From positions 1 to 64,000 of the forward strand of contig NZ_LZTB01000005.1 of assembly GCF_001665685.1 (NCBI RefSeq): DNA of 64,000 nucleotides, given 5' to 3'. The translations under genes and the position numbers were made by a program. Positions within the stretch are counted from its first letter, which is position 1. Every line of letters begins with the position of its first letter. The notes beneath the pieces are model-generated. The model worked only from the letters and a program-made list of their open reading frames with translations. It had not been told where the DNA came from and made no database searches. This document shows positions 1 through 8,812 of the stretch, piece by piece. Source of the stretch: Mycobacterium sp. 852013-50091_SCH5140682 (GTDB lineage: Bacteria; Actinomycetota; Actinomycetes; Mycobacteriales; Mycobacteriaceae).

Positions 1-51
1 AGATCTACACTTATGCGATCGTCGGCAGCGTCAGATGTGTATAAGAGACAG
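1..51 (+). other. Illumina Nextera i5 adapter (contamination)
   Basis: Not genomic. Positions 1-10 are the tail of the P5 primer, 11-18 an 8-base i5 index (TTATGCGA, which I recall as Nextera index S522), 19-32 the Nextera read-1 linker, and 33-51 the 19-base transposon mosaic end AGATGTGTATAAGAGACAG. The order is exactly that of a Nextera library end, so this is untrimmed adapter at a contig terminus. True genomic sequence begins at about 52. Confidence 0.98.
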
Positions 52-753
52 CCCCGCCCCACCCCGCCGCCGAGCACACGCGAGTTCTCGTCGGTCTACC
101 CGACGCCCACCGGTAGCGGTGAGACACCGTATCCGGCGCCGCCCCCGGTACCCGCCCCTGCAGTCCCGGCCCGGCGGCGGCGCTGGACGCCCGGGCAGGT
201 GCGGTTGGTGATCGCGACGGTGCTGCTGCTCGGTGTGGCCGGGATCCTGGCCACGATCTTGGCGCTCAGTGGAAACAACCACAGTTCGACGACGCCCAAG
301 ACACCCTTGGCGGTGCCGCCCCCGACGACGAGCTCGAGTGCACCGGGCGACTCGACCAGCGAGTCGACGACTGACGCGACCACCACCACGACCAAGACGA
401 CGACATCCACGTCGCGTTCGGCGGCTGCGCCCGTCTCCGGCGCCGACGCCCAGGGCTTCGTCGGCCATACCGCCCGCTGCGACTCGGGCAGCACCGCGGC
501 TGCGATGATCAAGACGGCGTCGTCCATCGCGGTGATCTGCCAGAGCGGGCCGGACAGTTACTACTACCGCGGCGAACGGCTCAGCGACGGTGCCCACCTG
601 GAGATCGCGCAGGCTCAACGTTCCGGCGACGGGTTCAACGCCATCAACCCCGCCGACGGTGCTCAGTATGAGATCCGCCCCGACAGCCTCACCATCATCA
701 GCAACGGCCACGTCGATTCGGAGGAAGCGGCGCAGCAGTACTCGGCGGGCTAG
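52..753 (+). CDS. Proline/threonine-rich single-pass membrane protein, 5' truncated
   Basis: About 233 residues remain; the 5' end is cut by the contig edge and adapter, so the start is missing. What is visible: a proline-rich cytoplasmic stretch, a basic RRRR cluster, one hydrophobic segment (around VRLVIATVLLLGVAG), a Ser/Thr-rich linker with a poly-Thr run, and a C-terminal domain of about 100 residues with two cysteines that could pair outside the cell. The layout (Pro-rich tail, one membrane pass, flexible linker, small extracellular domain) is common among mycobacterial envelope proteins. I do not recognise the C-terminal domain and assign no function. The 13 residues encoded upstream in the same frame come from the adapter and do not belong to the protein. 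Confidence 0.75.
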   Translation, partial: PRPTPPPSTREFSSVYPTPTGSGETPYPAPPPVPAPAVPARRRRWTPGQVRLVIATVLLLGVAGILATILALSGNNHSSTTPKTPLAVPPPTTSSSAPGDSTSESTTDATTTTTKTTTSTSRSAAAPVSGADAQGFVGHTARCDSGSTAAAMIKTASSIAVICQSGPDSYYYRGERLSDGAHLEIAQAQRSGDGFNAINPADGAQYEIRPDSLTIISNGHVDSEEAAQQYSAG

Positions 754-762
754 CTGGGCGCG

Positions 763-2271
763 TCACGCAGGCGCGTAGATCTGCACCGGAGTGGTCTTGC
801 CTTTGAGTGTCAGGCCCGGGCGTTCGGCGAACGCGACCCGGTGATCGGTGAGGAGCTCGAGGGTATCGGCCGTGAGCAGGACTGCGTCGCCGGTTTGCCG
901 GGTGGCTGCCTCCACCCGGGCGGCCACGTTGACCGTGTCGCCGATCACCGAGAACTCGAAACGTCCGGCGCCGCCGACGTTTCCGGCCACCACCGGACCC
1001 GAGTTGAGCCCGACGCCCACCGACAGCCGGCCGCCGAATTCGACGTGCACGGCATCGGCGATCTGCAGGGCGGCTGCGAGCGCCTCGTCGGCGTGCCGGG
1101 CCCGGTGCCGGGGCGCGCCGAACACCGCCATCAGCCCGTCGCCGGCGTACTTGTCGACGTGCCCGTGGTGTTGATGCACGAGCGGGACGATCCGCTCGAA
1201 CAGGCGGTTGAGCGTGGCGACCACGTCGGCGGGTGGGAGCTGTTCGGCGAATGTGGTGAAACCGCGGACGTCGACGAACATCAGGGTGACGTCGACCTCC
1301 TGGCCCTTCAGCGGTCCGCCCGCGCACAGGATGTGTTCGGCCACATCGCGATCCACGTAGGTGCCGAACGCGGCGCGAATGCGTTCGCGCTCCGCCAGAC
1401 CCGCTGCCATGGTGTTGAATCCGGCTTGCAATCGGCCGATTTCGCTCGCGTCGTCAACTTCGACGCGAGCCTCGAAGTCTCCGTTCTGGACTCGCGCCAG
1501 TGCGTGGCGTAGCGCCCGCACCCGTTCGGCCACTGAGCGCACCGCCACCAGAATCGCGAAGAGCCCCACCACAAATGCCACCGCGACGAGCACCAGGATG
1601 GCCGCGATGGTGCGCTGGGTCCGGTAGTCGGTGTCGGCGAGATACCCGAGTGCCAGCATCGCGACGCCGAGCAGTGGCACGCCCGTGGCCAGGGTCCACG
1701 CCATGGTGAGCCTGCGCTGGATGGTCGGGCCGACTCGGCGTTCGGGCGCACCGCCGCTCAGCGCGCGGGCTGAGATCGGCCGCATGACGCGCTCCACGAT
1801 CAGGTACCACACTGCGCTGGTGGATATTCCGCCCAGCGTCACCACGCAGAAGATGTAGAGCGCCGTGGACAGTGCGTCGGGCACGGCCAGCGAACCGAAG
1901 ACCACCGCACCGACACCCCACGCGACGACCGACATCCGCACCGCCTCCCCGGGCGCGCCCAACGTCATCCGCTGTTCGGCGGCGGTCGGGAGTCGGTTTT
2001 CGCGCAGCCACGCGGTGCTCGCGGCGAACCGGTGCCGGCGCACCCGCAACATCACCGGGATTGCGACGACGAGGAACACGACGAGCGCGGTGCCGCCGCG
2101 CATGAGCAACCGCTCGGTGGCCACCGGGCTCAACACGATCGGGGCGGCGAAGGCCAGAAACGCCCCGACGGTTACCCCGCCGGCGATGCTGACGGCGGCC
2201 GCGCCCCACACCCATCGTTTGAACGTGGTGCAGCGGAGTGCCTCACCGGCGTCCGCAGCGATCACGTCCAT
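763..2271 (-). CDS. Membrane-bound class III adenylate/guanylate cyclase with HAMP domain
   Basis: 502 residues, likely forming cAMP from ATP at the inner membrane face. About six hydrophobic segments lie in residues 20-250, then a HAMP linker (about 248-300) and a class III catalytic domain (about 325-500). Catalytic residues are all visible: metal-binding Asp334 in FVDVRGFT and Asp378 in KYAGDG, adenine-specifying Lys374 and Asp445 (VIGDTVN), and transition-state Asn448 and Arg452. The Lys/Asp pair indicates ATP rather than GTP. The architecture matches the mycobacterial Rv1318c-Rv1320c/Rv3645 group. The gene converges on the truncated gene at 52-753 and stands alone. It should be active; the signal sensed by the membrane part cannot be read from sequence. 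Confidence 0.92.
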   Translation of the reverse strand: MDVIAADAGEALRCTTFKRWVWGAAAVSIAGGVTVGAFLAFAAPIVLSPVATERLLMRGGTALVVFLVVAIPVMLRVRRHRFAASTAWLRENRLPTAAEQRMTLGAPGEAVRMSVVAWGVGAVVFGSLAVPDALSTALYIFCVVTLGGISTSAVWYLIVERVMRPISARALSGGAPERRVGPTIQRRLTMAWTLATGVPLLGVAMLALGYLADTDYRTQRTIAAILVLVAVAFVVGLFAILVAVRSVAERVRALRHALARVQNGDFEARVEVDDASEIGRLQAGFNTMAAGLAERERIRAAFGTYVDRDVAEHILCAGGPLKGQEVDVTLMFVDVRGFTTFAEQLPPADVVATLNRLFERIVPLVHQHHGHVDKYAGDGLMAVFGAPRHRARHADEALAAALQIADAVHVEFGGRLSVGVGLNSGPVVAGNVGGAGRFEFSVIGDTVNVAARVEAATRQTGDAVLLTADTLELLTDHRVAFAERPGLTLKGKTTPVQIYAPA

Positions 2272-2497
2272 ACCGAAAGCCTGCTGATACCGGCGGGGGC
2301 AGACTAGCGTAGTGCGCTACTCGATCGCTGCAAAGCCCTGATTTAACCGTTGTCGGTCGTTCGGACGATTTCATCGGAATTTTGCCTCCAACCCGGTTAT
2401 CCCGGCTGACCGGGCATGCTAACTTTTGCCAAGTTTGAGGTTTTCGTGCGCATCTGCGGGGCGGTGTCGTGCGCGTGACGAGGGGTGGAGGACCTTC

Positions 2498-3826
2498 ATG
2501 TCCGGTAGGCATCGCAAGCCGTCGCGTACCCGAGCCGCAACCACGCGCTGGGTACCCACACTGACCGCGGCCGCGGTCAGCGCCACGGGACTGTCTACCG
2601 CGGTAATGACAGGAACCACGACGACGTTCGCGGCACCCGCCGTCGCGCTGGCGGCGGCGATCACCCCGGCGAACTCGACAGCGCAGATCTTCGCGGGATC
2701 CACCTATTACGGCACGGACTACGCGAAGTCGAATCCGCCGCAGCAGGTTGTCCCGTTTTTCCTAGGGCCGCAAGGCATTGTCGACGCGGTAGACCAGAAC
2801 AGCAACGATCCGAACGTGGTGGTGGTGTCGTCGGGTTGGGGCGCCGGGCAGACCGGCCTCGCGCTGGCCCAGATGCAAGCGAACCACGACCCGGCGCTGA
2901 ACAACGTCAAACTGGTCATCCTGGACAACAACACCAACCGTGCCGGCGGCGGATTCTGGACCACCTACTGGATGTTCGCGCCGCTGCTGGCGACTTCGGC
3001 GGCGCCGGAACCCAGCGACCTGTCGATCCCGGTGATCGACACCGCCTACGAATACAACATCAATTCCGACGCCCCGACCTACCCGCTCAACGTCGTCGCC
3101 GACGCGAATTCGTTGGCGGCGTACGCCTATGGGTATGGCGCGCAGTCGAATGCGAAACTGCCCGACGATCCGGCCAACCTGAAACCGGGCTATCACTACA
3201 TCGTGAATCCGGACGGCTCGTACACCGCGATTCCGCTCTCCAACACCAATGTCACCTACGTGACCTTCACGACCGACCGGCTTCCGCTGGTGCGACCGCT
3301 GCTGCTGATGCCGGGCGGCAACATCGTGGCCGACGCCGTCGAACCTGCACTCACCGACATCGCCAATGCGGGCTACCAGGACAACCAGCCCATCCCGACC
3401 GATCCCACCAAGACCCGCCCGGTCGGCCTGTTGCCGCCGGCATCCGACATGACCGCGACCCTCGGCGCCCTGCCCGGCGATGCGCAGGCCGGGGTGACGA
3501 AAGCCGCGGCCACCGCCCAGCAGGACCTCAGCGCGCCGACCACCTTGGTGACCGGGCCGCTCGATGAGGCAGGCAGCACAGCCAAGATCATCACGGGCAA
3601 CCTGCCCACGTCATCGTTGTCGCCGACCAGCGTGCCCGGACTCTCTGGCCTGTCGCCGTTGAACTCGGGCAACAAGGCGGTCCCCAATCCGGTGAAGTCG
3701 CTGAAGTCCACCGGTGGGTCCAACCCCGCGCAGAAGGTGGCGGGCAGCATCAACTCGACGGTGAGCGGTGTGGCCAACGGTGTCCAGAACGCGGTGAAGA
3801 AGGTCGTATCCGGCGCCAAACCGTGA
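2498..3826 (+). CDS. Exported PE-PPE-domain protein
   Basis: 442 residues from ATG 2498, chosen because a GGTGGAG ribosome site lies just upstream; an earlier in-frame ATG at 2426 has no good site. The N-terminus is basic followed by a hydrophobic Ala/Thr-rich stretch to about residue 55, a probable export signal. Residues about 65-300 resemble the PE-PPE domain (PF08237), an alpha/beta-hydrolase fold found after PE/PPE domains and as stand-alone proteins in mycobacteria. The nucleophile-elbow region reads VVVVSSGWGAGQTG (107-120), where a GxSxG-like motif is expected, so catalysis is doubtful. The C-terminal 130 residues are Ser/Pro/Ala-rich and probably disordered. There is no PE, PPE or ESX gene nearby. 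Confidence 0.75.
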   Translation: MSGRHRKPSRTRAATTRWVPTLTAAAVSATGLSTAVMTGTTTTFAAPAVALAAAITPANSTAQIFAGSTYYGTDYAKSNPPQQVVPFFLGPQGIVDAVDQNSNDPNVVVVSSGWGAGQTGLALAQMQANHDPALNNVKLVILDNNTNRAGGGFWTTYWMFAPLLATSAAPEPSDLSIPVIDTAYEYNINSDAPTYPLNVVADANSLAAYAYGYGAQSNAKLPDDPANLKPGYHYIVNPDGSYTAIPLSNTNVTYVTFTTDRLPLVRPLLLMPGGNIVADAVEPALTDIANAGYQDNQPIPTDPTKTRPVGLLPPASDMTATLGALPGDAQAGVTKAAATAQQDLSAPTTLVTGPLDEAGSTAKIITGNLPTSSLSPTSVPGLSGLSPLNSGNKAVPNPVKSLKSTGGSNPAQKVAGSINSTVSGVANGVQNAVKKVVSGAKP

Positions 3827-3868
3827 TCGTGACCTGCTGAGCAGCATCGACGACATCAGTTGCCGCCC

Positions 3869-3874
3869 TATACT
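3869..3874 (+). promoter_or_regulatory. Putative SigA-type -10 box for the histidine kinase gene
   Basis: TATACT at 3869-3874, with TCGACG at about 3847-3852 as a possible -35 at 16-bp spacing. It lies 32 bp before the ATG at 3907, in the short gap after the PE-PPE gene. Predicted from sequence only. Confidence 0.45.
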
Positions 3875-3906
3875 TTGTCCACGCATTTGCGGGGACAGGA
3901 GCCCTC

Positions 3907-5160
3907 ATGGCCGGACATGACGAGCGCGCGGCGAACACACCGCAGCTGCAGCTCCCCCCGGACTCGACCCGGCGCCCGGCTTTTTACGGACTCGTCCTGC
4001 AGTGGGCACTGCGGCTGGTGTTGGTGGGCTACATCGCCATCACGTTGTTGCTTCAGCCGCCCGACCGCGACTTGTGGTTTTGCATTCTGACCCTGGCCGG
4101 GTACCTGGCCGCGTTCGCCGCGTGGACCTGGTGGGTGGTGCGCACGGGGCCCTCGTCGAAAGACATCACCAGCAGGCGCCCTGCGCTGTGCATGCTCGCC
4201 GCCGACGTCGCCTTGGTGTCGCTGCTGTCGGTGCTCACGGGCCTGCACTCACCGGACAACTGGACGTCGGATGTGTTGCGCACCGGGCTGTTTCTGATCC
4301 CGGTGATCGCGGCGGCACAGCTGGATCCGTTCCTCAGCGGTGTTACGGCGATTCCCACTGTCGCGGCGTACATCGTGGTCAGCTGGATCGGACAGAACAG
4401 CAACGAAGAGCCGTGGTCGTCGATCCTGTTGAACGCCATGGTGTTGTCCGGGCTGGCCGCCGGTTCGGTCGCGCTGTCGCGGATCCAGCGGTCAAAGGTC
4501 GAGACGATCGAGGAATTGGCCAGGCAGCGAACGCAATTGCTCGACGATGTGCTGGGCTTGGAGAAGCGGGAACGGCAAGCCCTCTCGGAACGTCTCCATG
4601 ACGGACCTTTGCAGTACGTCCTCGTTGCCCGAGGCGATCTCGAAGATGTGCGGGCCGGCTCGGTCCCGGCGCTTGACCTGGTGGAAACTGCGCTCAAGGA
4701 ATGTTCGGCGTTGCTGCGCGACGCTGTGCGCGAGTTGCATCCCGAGATCCTCACGCGGGCCGGCTTGAAGGCCGCGATCGAGGCGCTGGCCGACAGCATC
4801 GCTGCCCGAGACGATCTCGCGGTCGATCTCGACTCCTCGACGTGGCCCGCGGATTTCCGTACCGATGCCGATCATCTGCTCTACAGCGCGGCGCGTGAGT
4901 TCACCACGAACGTCATCAAACATGCCCACGCCAACACGTTGCGGATCGAGCTGCGCCGCGAGGATGGGGAGGCGCGGCTGCGGATCATCGACGACGGTGT
5001 CGGCATCTCCGATGCACGGCTGGCGAAGAGCATCGCCGAAGGTCACATCGGCATGGCCTCGATCCGCACCAAGGTGCTCGCATCGTGCGGGCAGTTCGAT
5101 GCGCACGCGACAAACGCGGGCACCGAGGTCGCGATCGTGGTGCCACTGGCGCACGGCTGA
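3907..5160 (+). CDS. Sensor histidine kinase (HisKA_3 type), orphan
   Basis: 417 residues. The first 190 residues hold about five to six hydrophobic segments, an integral membrane sensor with little extracellular loop. A short coiled linker (195-225) leads to the dimerisation/phosphoacceptor helix with His231 in ERLHDGPLQ, typical of the NarL/DesK class, then an HATPase_c domain with an N-box (REFTTNVIKHAHA) and a G-box (IIDDGVGI). Such kinases normally phosphorylate a LuxR/NarL-type response regulator, but none is encoded next to it or elsewhere in the window, so the partner is unknown. A TATACT -10 box lies 32 bp upstream. Confidence 0.88.
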   Translation: MAGHDERAANTPQLQLPPDSTRRPAFYGLVLQWALRLVLVGYIAITLLLQPPDRDLWFCILTLAGYLAAFAAWTWWVVRTGPSSKDITSRRPALCMLAADVALVSLLSVLTGLHSPDNWTSDVLRTGLFLIPVIAAAQLDPFLSGVTAIPTVAAYIVVSWIGQNSNEEPWSSILLNAMVLSGLAAGSVALSRIQRSKVETIEELARQRTQLLDDVLGLEKRERQALSERLHDGPLQYVLVARGDLEDVRAGSVPALDLVETALKECSALLRDAVRELHPEILTRAGLKAAIEALADSIAARDDLAVDLDSSTWPADFRTDADHLLYSAAREFTTNVIKHAHANTLRIELRREDGEARLRIIDDGVGISDARLAKSIAEGHIGMASIRTKVLASCGQFDAHATNAGTEVAIVVPLAHG

Positions 5161-5262
5161 GCGGCCACTTCCTTCGCCGGGTTTCGATCGGCGGCTCGTG
5201 AGGTATCCCGGGGGCTGGGACGGTCGGCCGTGCGGGTCGACCCCACGAAAAGGAGAAGCACT

Positions 5263-5436
5263 GTGAGCGCGATCGACAAGGCGAAGAACAAGGGCCAGGA
5301 TTTGGGTGGTAAAGCCAAGGAAGCTGTCGGTAAGGCCACCGGCGACACGAGTACTGAAAATGAAGGTAAGGGCGACCAAGTGAAGTCCAACTTGAAGGAC
5401 GCCGGCGAGAAGATCAAGGACGCGTTCAAGGACTAG
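5263..5436 (+). CDS. CsbD-family small stress protein
   Basis: 57 residues, very Lys/Gly/Asp-rich, with the CsbD pattern of repeated AKEAVGKATGD-like turns. Start GTG 5263 is set by an AGGAGA site at 5251-5256; a longer reading from 5230 lacks a site and adds an unrelated Arg-rich stretch. CsbD proteins are small, hydrophilic, largely disordered proteins induced by general stress (sigma-B dependent in Bacillus); their molecular role is unknown. The gene is monocistronic and followed by a GC-rich hairpin. Confidence 0.85.
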   Translation: MSAIDKAKNKGQDLGGKAKEAVGKATGDTSTENEGKGDQVKSNLKDAGEKIKDAFKD

Positions 5437-5449
5437 GGTTTTCCCGGGC

Positions 5450-5484
5450 GGCCCAGTGGTAGCGCCCGCCGCCACCGCTGGGCC
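5450..5484 (+). terminator. Hairpin downstream of csbD-like gene
   Basis: GGCCCAG-T-GGT at 5450-5460 pairs with ACC-G-CTGGGCC at 5474-5484: an 11-bp stem with one mismatch and a 13-nt loop, 14 bp after the stop codon. There is no U-tract, as is usual for mycobacterial terminators. Confidence 0.5.
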
Positions 5485-5504
5485 CCTGGTTGTGCGCAGT
5501 ATCG

Positions 5505-5527
5505 AAAAAAGCCCTCCCGCAGGGTTT
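5505..5527 (-). terminator. Rho-independent terminator for the patatin-plsC operon
   Basis: Read on the minus strand: a short CCCT/AGGG stem with a 5-nt loop followed by six T residues, about 10 bp past the plsC-like stop codon. It is unusual here in having a clear T-tract. Confidence 0.55.
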
Positions 5528-5536
5528 ATCGTGCGC

Positions 5537-6478
5537 TCAGGCATGACCTACCTGATCGGCCACCCAGGTGTCGACCCGGGTCCACGTCTGTTCGAGCCAA
5601 TCGCTGATCTCGTCGGGTTGCGGACGCTGGTCTGCCGGAAACAATTCGGTGTGGACCAGGAGGCGCCGGTGAATCGGCAGCTGCCACCAAGGGCGTGCTC
5701 GCCCGTCAGGACAGAATCCGGTATGGGCCAGAACAAGAATGCTCGCGCCCGGCGCTCCGGACACCGCAGCCGTTGCGCCGCCCGCGCGTGGCGGCAGAGT
5801 ATGGGATTGGCGAAACGCCCGTGCGGCTGCGCGAATCCGGCCCGTCGCGCGGAGCTCGGCGATCGTGGCGCGCCACCGTGGCACACTGAAATTCGCGCCT
5901 TCGGGAAACAGCAATAGGGCCTGCCGACCGGACAGCGACGCGGCGAGATCGCGGATCTGCTGACGTGCGCGGTCACCGTGATCCACGAAGCACACGCACC
6001 CCAGCTGACCCGCGACGTCGAAGACCGGTTCCAGCCGGAGAGCTGACCTGGCGACAACCCGGACCTGTAACCGGTACTCGGTCATCAGTAGCCACGCGAT
6101 CAGAATGCTGTCCCCAGGGCCGCAGTGCCGCGAGAGCACGATGACAGGCGCGTCGTCCGGTATCTCGTCGGGGGCCACCGAGGTTGGCCCGAGCGCGACC
6201 TCGACGTCGAGGAGCCTGCGAACGGCGGCGTAGGCCATGGCGCCGAAGTCGAGCATCAGCCGATCGCAGTCGCGGGCACCGCCCAGAAGCTTGGCCAGCA
6301 TGCGCAATTCGATCAGCGCGTACGCCATCACCAAGGCCGCGGAGCGTGCCGGCCGGGTTGACCGGGTCATCAGGCTCACCATGCCGGCAACGACCAAATG
6401 AATTGGCCCCGTGAGCAATACGAAAACCATGAAGGACGCGATGATCGGCATGGTCACAGCCCGACGCGCGGCCGTCAT
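5537..6478 (-). CDS. PlsC-like 1-acylglycerol-3-phosphate acyltransferase
   Basis: 313 residues, acyltransferase of the PlsC/LPLAT family, expected to transfer an acyl group to a lysophospholipid or similar glycerolipid at the membrane. Hydrophobic segments lie near residues 10-35. The HX4D catalytic motif is HCGPGD (His118, Asp123) and motif III is FPEG (191-194), both intact. The ATG overlaps the stop codon of the upstream patatin gene by 4 bp (ATGA), so the two are translationally coupled. A phospholipase and an acyltransferase in one operon suggest acyl-chain remodelling; the actual substrate is inferred only from the family. Confidence 0.88.
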   Translation of the reverse strand: MTAARRAVTMPIIASFMVFVLLTGPIHLVVAGMVSLMTRSTRPARSAALVMAYALIELRMLAKLLGGARDCDRLMLDFGAMAYAAVRRLLDVEVALGPTSVAPDEIPDDAPVIVLSRHCGPGDSILIAWLLMTEYRLQVRVVARSALRLEPVFDVAGQLGCVCFVDHGDRARQQIRDLAASLSGRQALLLFPEGANFSVPRWRATIAELRATGRIRAAARAFRQSHTLPPRAGGATAAVSGAPGASILVLAHTGFCPDGRARPWWQLPIHRRLLVHTELFPADQRPQPDEISDWLEQTWTRVDTWVADQVGHA

Positions 6479-7302
6479 GACAGCGCCTCAAGGTATTCGC
6501 GGGTGGCTTCGTAAGCCAGTTCGGCGCGTCGGGCTATGCGCCGGGTATCGCGGTAGCGCAGATTCGACCATGTAGCGGCGGGCCGCTGGGGCAGACCAGA
6601 CGGCAGCACATGCACGGTGACGTCGGACCCCGCGTGCTCCAGATCGCGGAGGAAGCGGTGTCGGCGCGAGATCTCAAAGGCCACGAAGCCGACCTCCCAC
6701 AGGAACTGCGGCGGGGCGAGTTCCTCCTCCAGGCGGCCCACATGCAACACCCATACGGTTTCGGCGCCGCGGGCCACTGCACGATTCAGCGGGATGCTGT
6801 TCACCAGGCCACCGTCGTAGAAGTGCTCGTCGCCGATCCGCACCGGAGGAAACACCCCCGGCAGTGCGCACGACGCCAGCACTGGCTCGATCAGGTCACC
6901 GCCGGTGAACCAGTGCTCACGGCTGCGTTCGATGCTGGCGGCAACGCATTCGAACGGGACCGCGAGATCTTCGAAGGTCTTGGCGGGCACATGCTCGCAC
7001 AGCAGCTCACGGAGTCGACGGTTGTCGTGCAACGCCGTCTTGCTGCGCACGATCTCGGCGACCTGTCGCAGCGGGGAGCCGCCGAAGATGTCGTCTCCGG
7101 CGAGCGCGTTCCAAATCGTCAGCAGGCGCTCCGCGCCCTCAACGGTGGGATCCACAGCGATCACCGCGCCGTTGATCGCCCCGATCGACGTGCCACACAC
7201 CAGGTCGGGGCGAACTCCGGCCTCAAGAAGGGCGCGTGCCATGCCGACTTCGGCCGCGCCCAGCACTCCGCCGCCGCCCAACACAAACGCATCACAGCCC
7301 AC
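6475..7302 (-). CDS. Patatin-like phospholipase
   Basis: 275 residues, Ser-Asp dyad lipid acyl hydrolase. The glycine-rich oxyanion loop GGGGVLG (9-15), nucleophile elbow GTSIG (Ser39) and DGG motif (Asp163) are all present, so it should be active as a lipase or phospholipase A. No signal peptide or membrane segment is seen; it is likely cytosolic or peripheral. It is the first gene of a two-gene operon with the PlsC-like acyltransferase (4-bp overlap). The next gene upstream is divergent, leaving about 180 bp for promoters. Confidence 0.9.
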   Translation of the reverse strand: MGCDAFVLGGGGVLGAAEVGMARALLEAGVRPDLVCGTSIGAINGAVIAVDPTVEGAERLLTIWNALAGDDIFGGSPLRQVAEIVRSKTALHDNRRLRELLCEHVPAKTFEDLAVPFECVAASIERSREHWFTGGDLIEPVLASCALPGVFPPVRIGDEHFYDGGLVNSIPLNRAVARGAETVWVLHVGRLEEELAPPQFLWEVGFVAFEISRRHRFLRDLEHAGSDVTVHVLPSGLPQRPAATWSNLRYRDTRRIARRAELAYEATREYLEALS

Positions 7303-7485
7303 GTGGTAGCTGTACCCACAGCGGTCGTTTCCGTATCAGCTCTCCGCCGTGTCGCTCACATGGGCTACCTGGTCCGCACCATCTCGACCGGGTCACAGGA
7401 ACATCCCAGATTGTTTCTGGCAAACCCCCTCCGCCTCTGTAGCAACTATTGTCACAGGCGTTGGGCGTTAGCCGGAAGGTAGGAC

Positions 7486-8796
7486 ATGACGACACTGCGT
7501 CGGCTAGCGGCGATGGCGGCTGCCTCAGCCGCGACGATCACTCTCGCGGGGCCGGCTCCGAAAGCCGTCGCGGACCCGTGCTCCGTGCCGACATCGACGC
7601 CGTCGGCACGCGCCGCGACCCCGGCACTGCCGACGTTGCCGATCCTGCATCTGCCGATCGGCCGCAAACCGGTCAGCACGGCGAGCACCCCGGAGGCAGC
7701 CAAGGACACCGCCGTGGCCCCCAACACCGCCGCCCGCGCTGCGGCCGCCCCGTCGGCCTCGGCCGCAGCCATCGTGGGGTGGATCACCGGGCCCAACACC
7801 GACAGCTACAGCCGCTTCGGCATCTCCGGCGCCGACCTCGGAATCATGTGGGACAACGGGCAATCCGGCGCAGGCAATCAAGTGTTGATGGCGTTCGGTG
7901 ACACCTTCGGCAATTGCAGTGTGCCAGACCAGGAGTGGCGCAAGAACACGCTCTTCCGCAGCGCCGACCGCAACCTGGCCGACGGCATGACGATCCCGAA
8001 CCCCGTGCCCGGCAACGTGTATGCCGGCTCGCCCGTCGACGCCGACCGCCCCAACTTTGCCCGGCAGGTGATCCGGAGCCTCGGCCTCGCGGGCACCGAG
8101 GTGACCATCATTCCGACTGCCGGAATCGCTGTCGGAACAACGCAGTACGTGAACTTCATGTCCGTCAGCCAGTGGGGTTCCCCGGGACAGTGGTCGACGA
8201 ACTTCTCCGCCGTCGCGGTGTCCAACGACAACGGCGAAACGTGGACGGTGCCGGTGACGAGTATCCGGCCGAGCTGGTTCAACACCGTCCCCGGGGTGGC
8301 CTTTACGTGGGGTGACCAGAATTTCCAGATGGGGGCCTACCTGCGCAACGGTGGATACGTCTACTCCTACGGCACCGGGGCGGGACGCGGCGGCATGCCG
8401 TTCCTGTCGCGGGTCGTGGAGAGTTCGGTCGCCGACAAGTCCGCGTACGAGTACTACACGCCGTTCGGCTGGCTGAAAGGTTTCCCGTTCCTGGCCATCC
8501 AGGTGGTGTGGGCCCCGGGCAGTGAGATGTCCGTGGCGTGGAACGACTACCTGAAGAAGTTCGTCATGCTCTACACCAACACCACCTCGGCGGTCGTGAT
8601 GCGCACCGCCGACAAGCCGGAAGGCCCGTGGAGCCAAGCAAAGACGATCGTCAGCTCGACCGCGGTGCCCGGTGGCATCTACGCGCCCTACATCCACCCA
8701 TGGTCCACCGGAAGCGACCTGTACTTCACGCTGTCGCGCTGGTCGGACTACAGCGTGATGTTGATGCGAACCTCGCTGGGTACGTCAAGCACGTAG
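7486..8796 (+). CDS. Secreted DUF4185 protein, candidate GH183 endo-D-arabinanase
   Basis: 436 residues. Residues 1-30 are a Sec signal peptide (basic RR, Ala-rich core, AVADP cleavage region), followed by a Pro/Ala/Ser-rich linker to about 95 and the DUF4185 domain. This domain was recently assigned to glycoside hydrolase family GH183, with endo-D-arabinofuranase activity on mycobacterial arabinan (Rv3707c is the tuberculosis family member I recall). Two acidic motifs shared with the paralogue at 15.5 kb are visible: ADLG (Asp117) and FGDTF (Asp139). By inference it trims arabinogalactan or lipoarabinomannan at the cell surface. It is monocistronic and converges on the DUF1918 gene. Confidence 0.8.
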   Translation: MTTLRRLAAMAAASAATITLAGPAPKAVADPCSVPTSTPSARAATPALPTLPILHLPIGRKPVSTASTPEAAKDTAVAPNTAARAAAAPSASAAAIVGWITGPNTDSYSRFGISGADLGIMWDNGQSGAGNQVLMAFGDTFGNCSVPDQEWRKNTLFRSADRNLADGMTIPNPVPGNVYAGSPVDADRPNFARQVIRSLGLAGTEVTIIPTAGIAVGTTQYVNFMSVSQWGSPGQWSTNFSAVAVSNDNGETWTVPVTSIRPSWFNTVPGVAFTWGDQNFQMGAYLRNGGYVYSYGTGAGRGGMPFLSRVVESSVADKSAYEYYTPFGWLKGFPFLAIQVVWAPGSEMSVAWNDYLKKFVMLYTNTTSAVVMRTADKPEGPWSQAKTIVSSTAVPGGIYAPYIHPWSTGSDLYFTLSRWSDYSVMLMRTSLGTSST

Positions 8797-8812
8797 CTGA
8801 CGTGCCGCGTAC

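Noticed and set aside
13..51. Apparent N-terminal residues of the first protein
   Set aside because: They are translated adapter sequence, not coding DNA.
4492..5544. 350-residue minus-strand frame over the kinase and csbD genes
   Set aside because: Shadow of two good genes, no recognisable domain.
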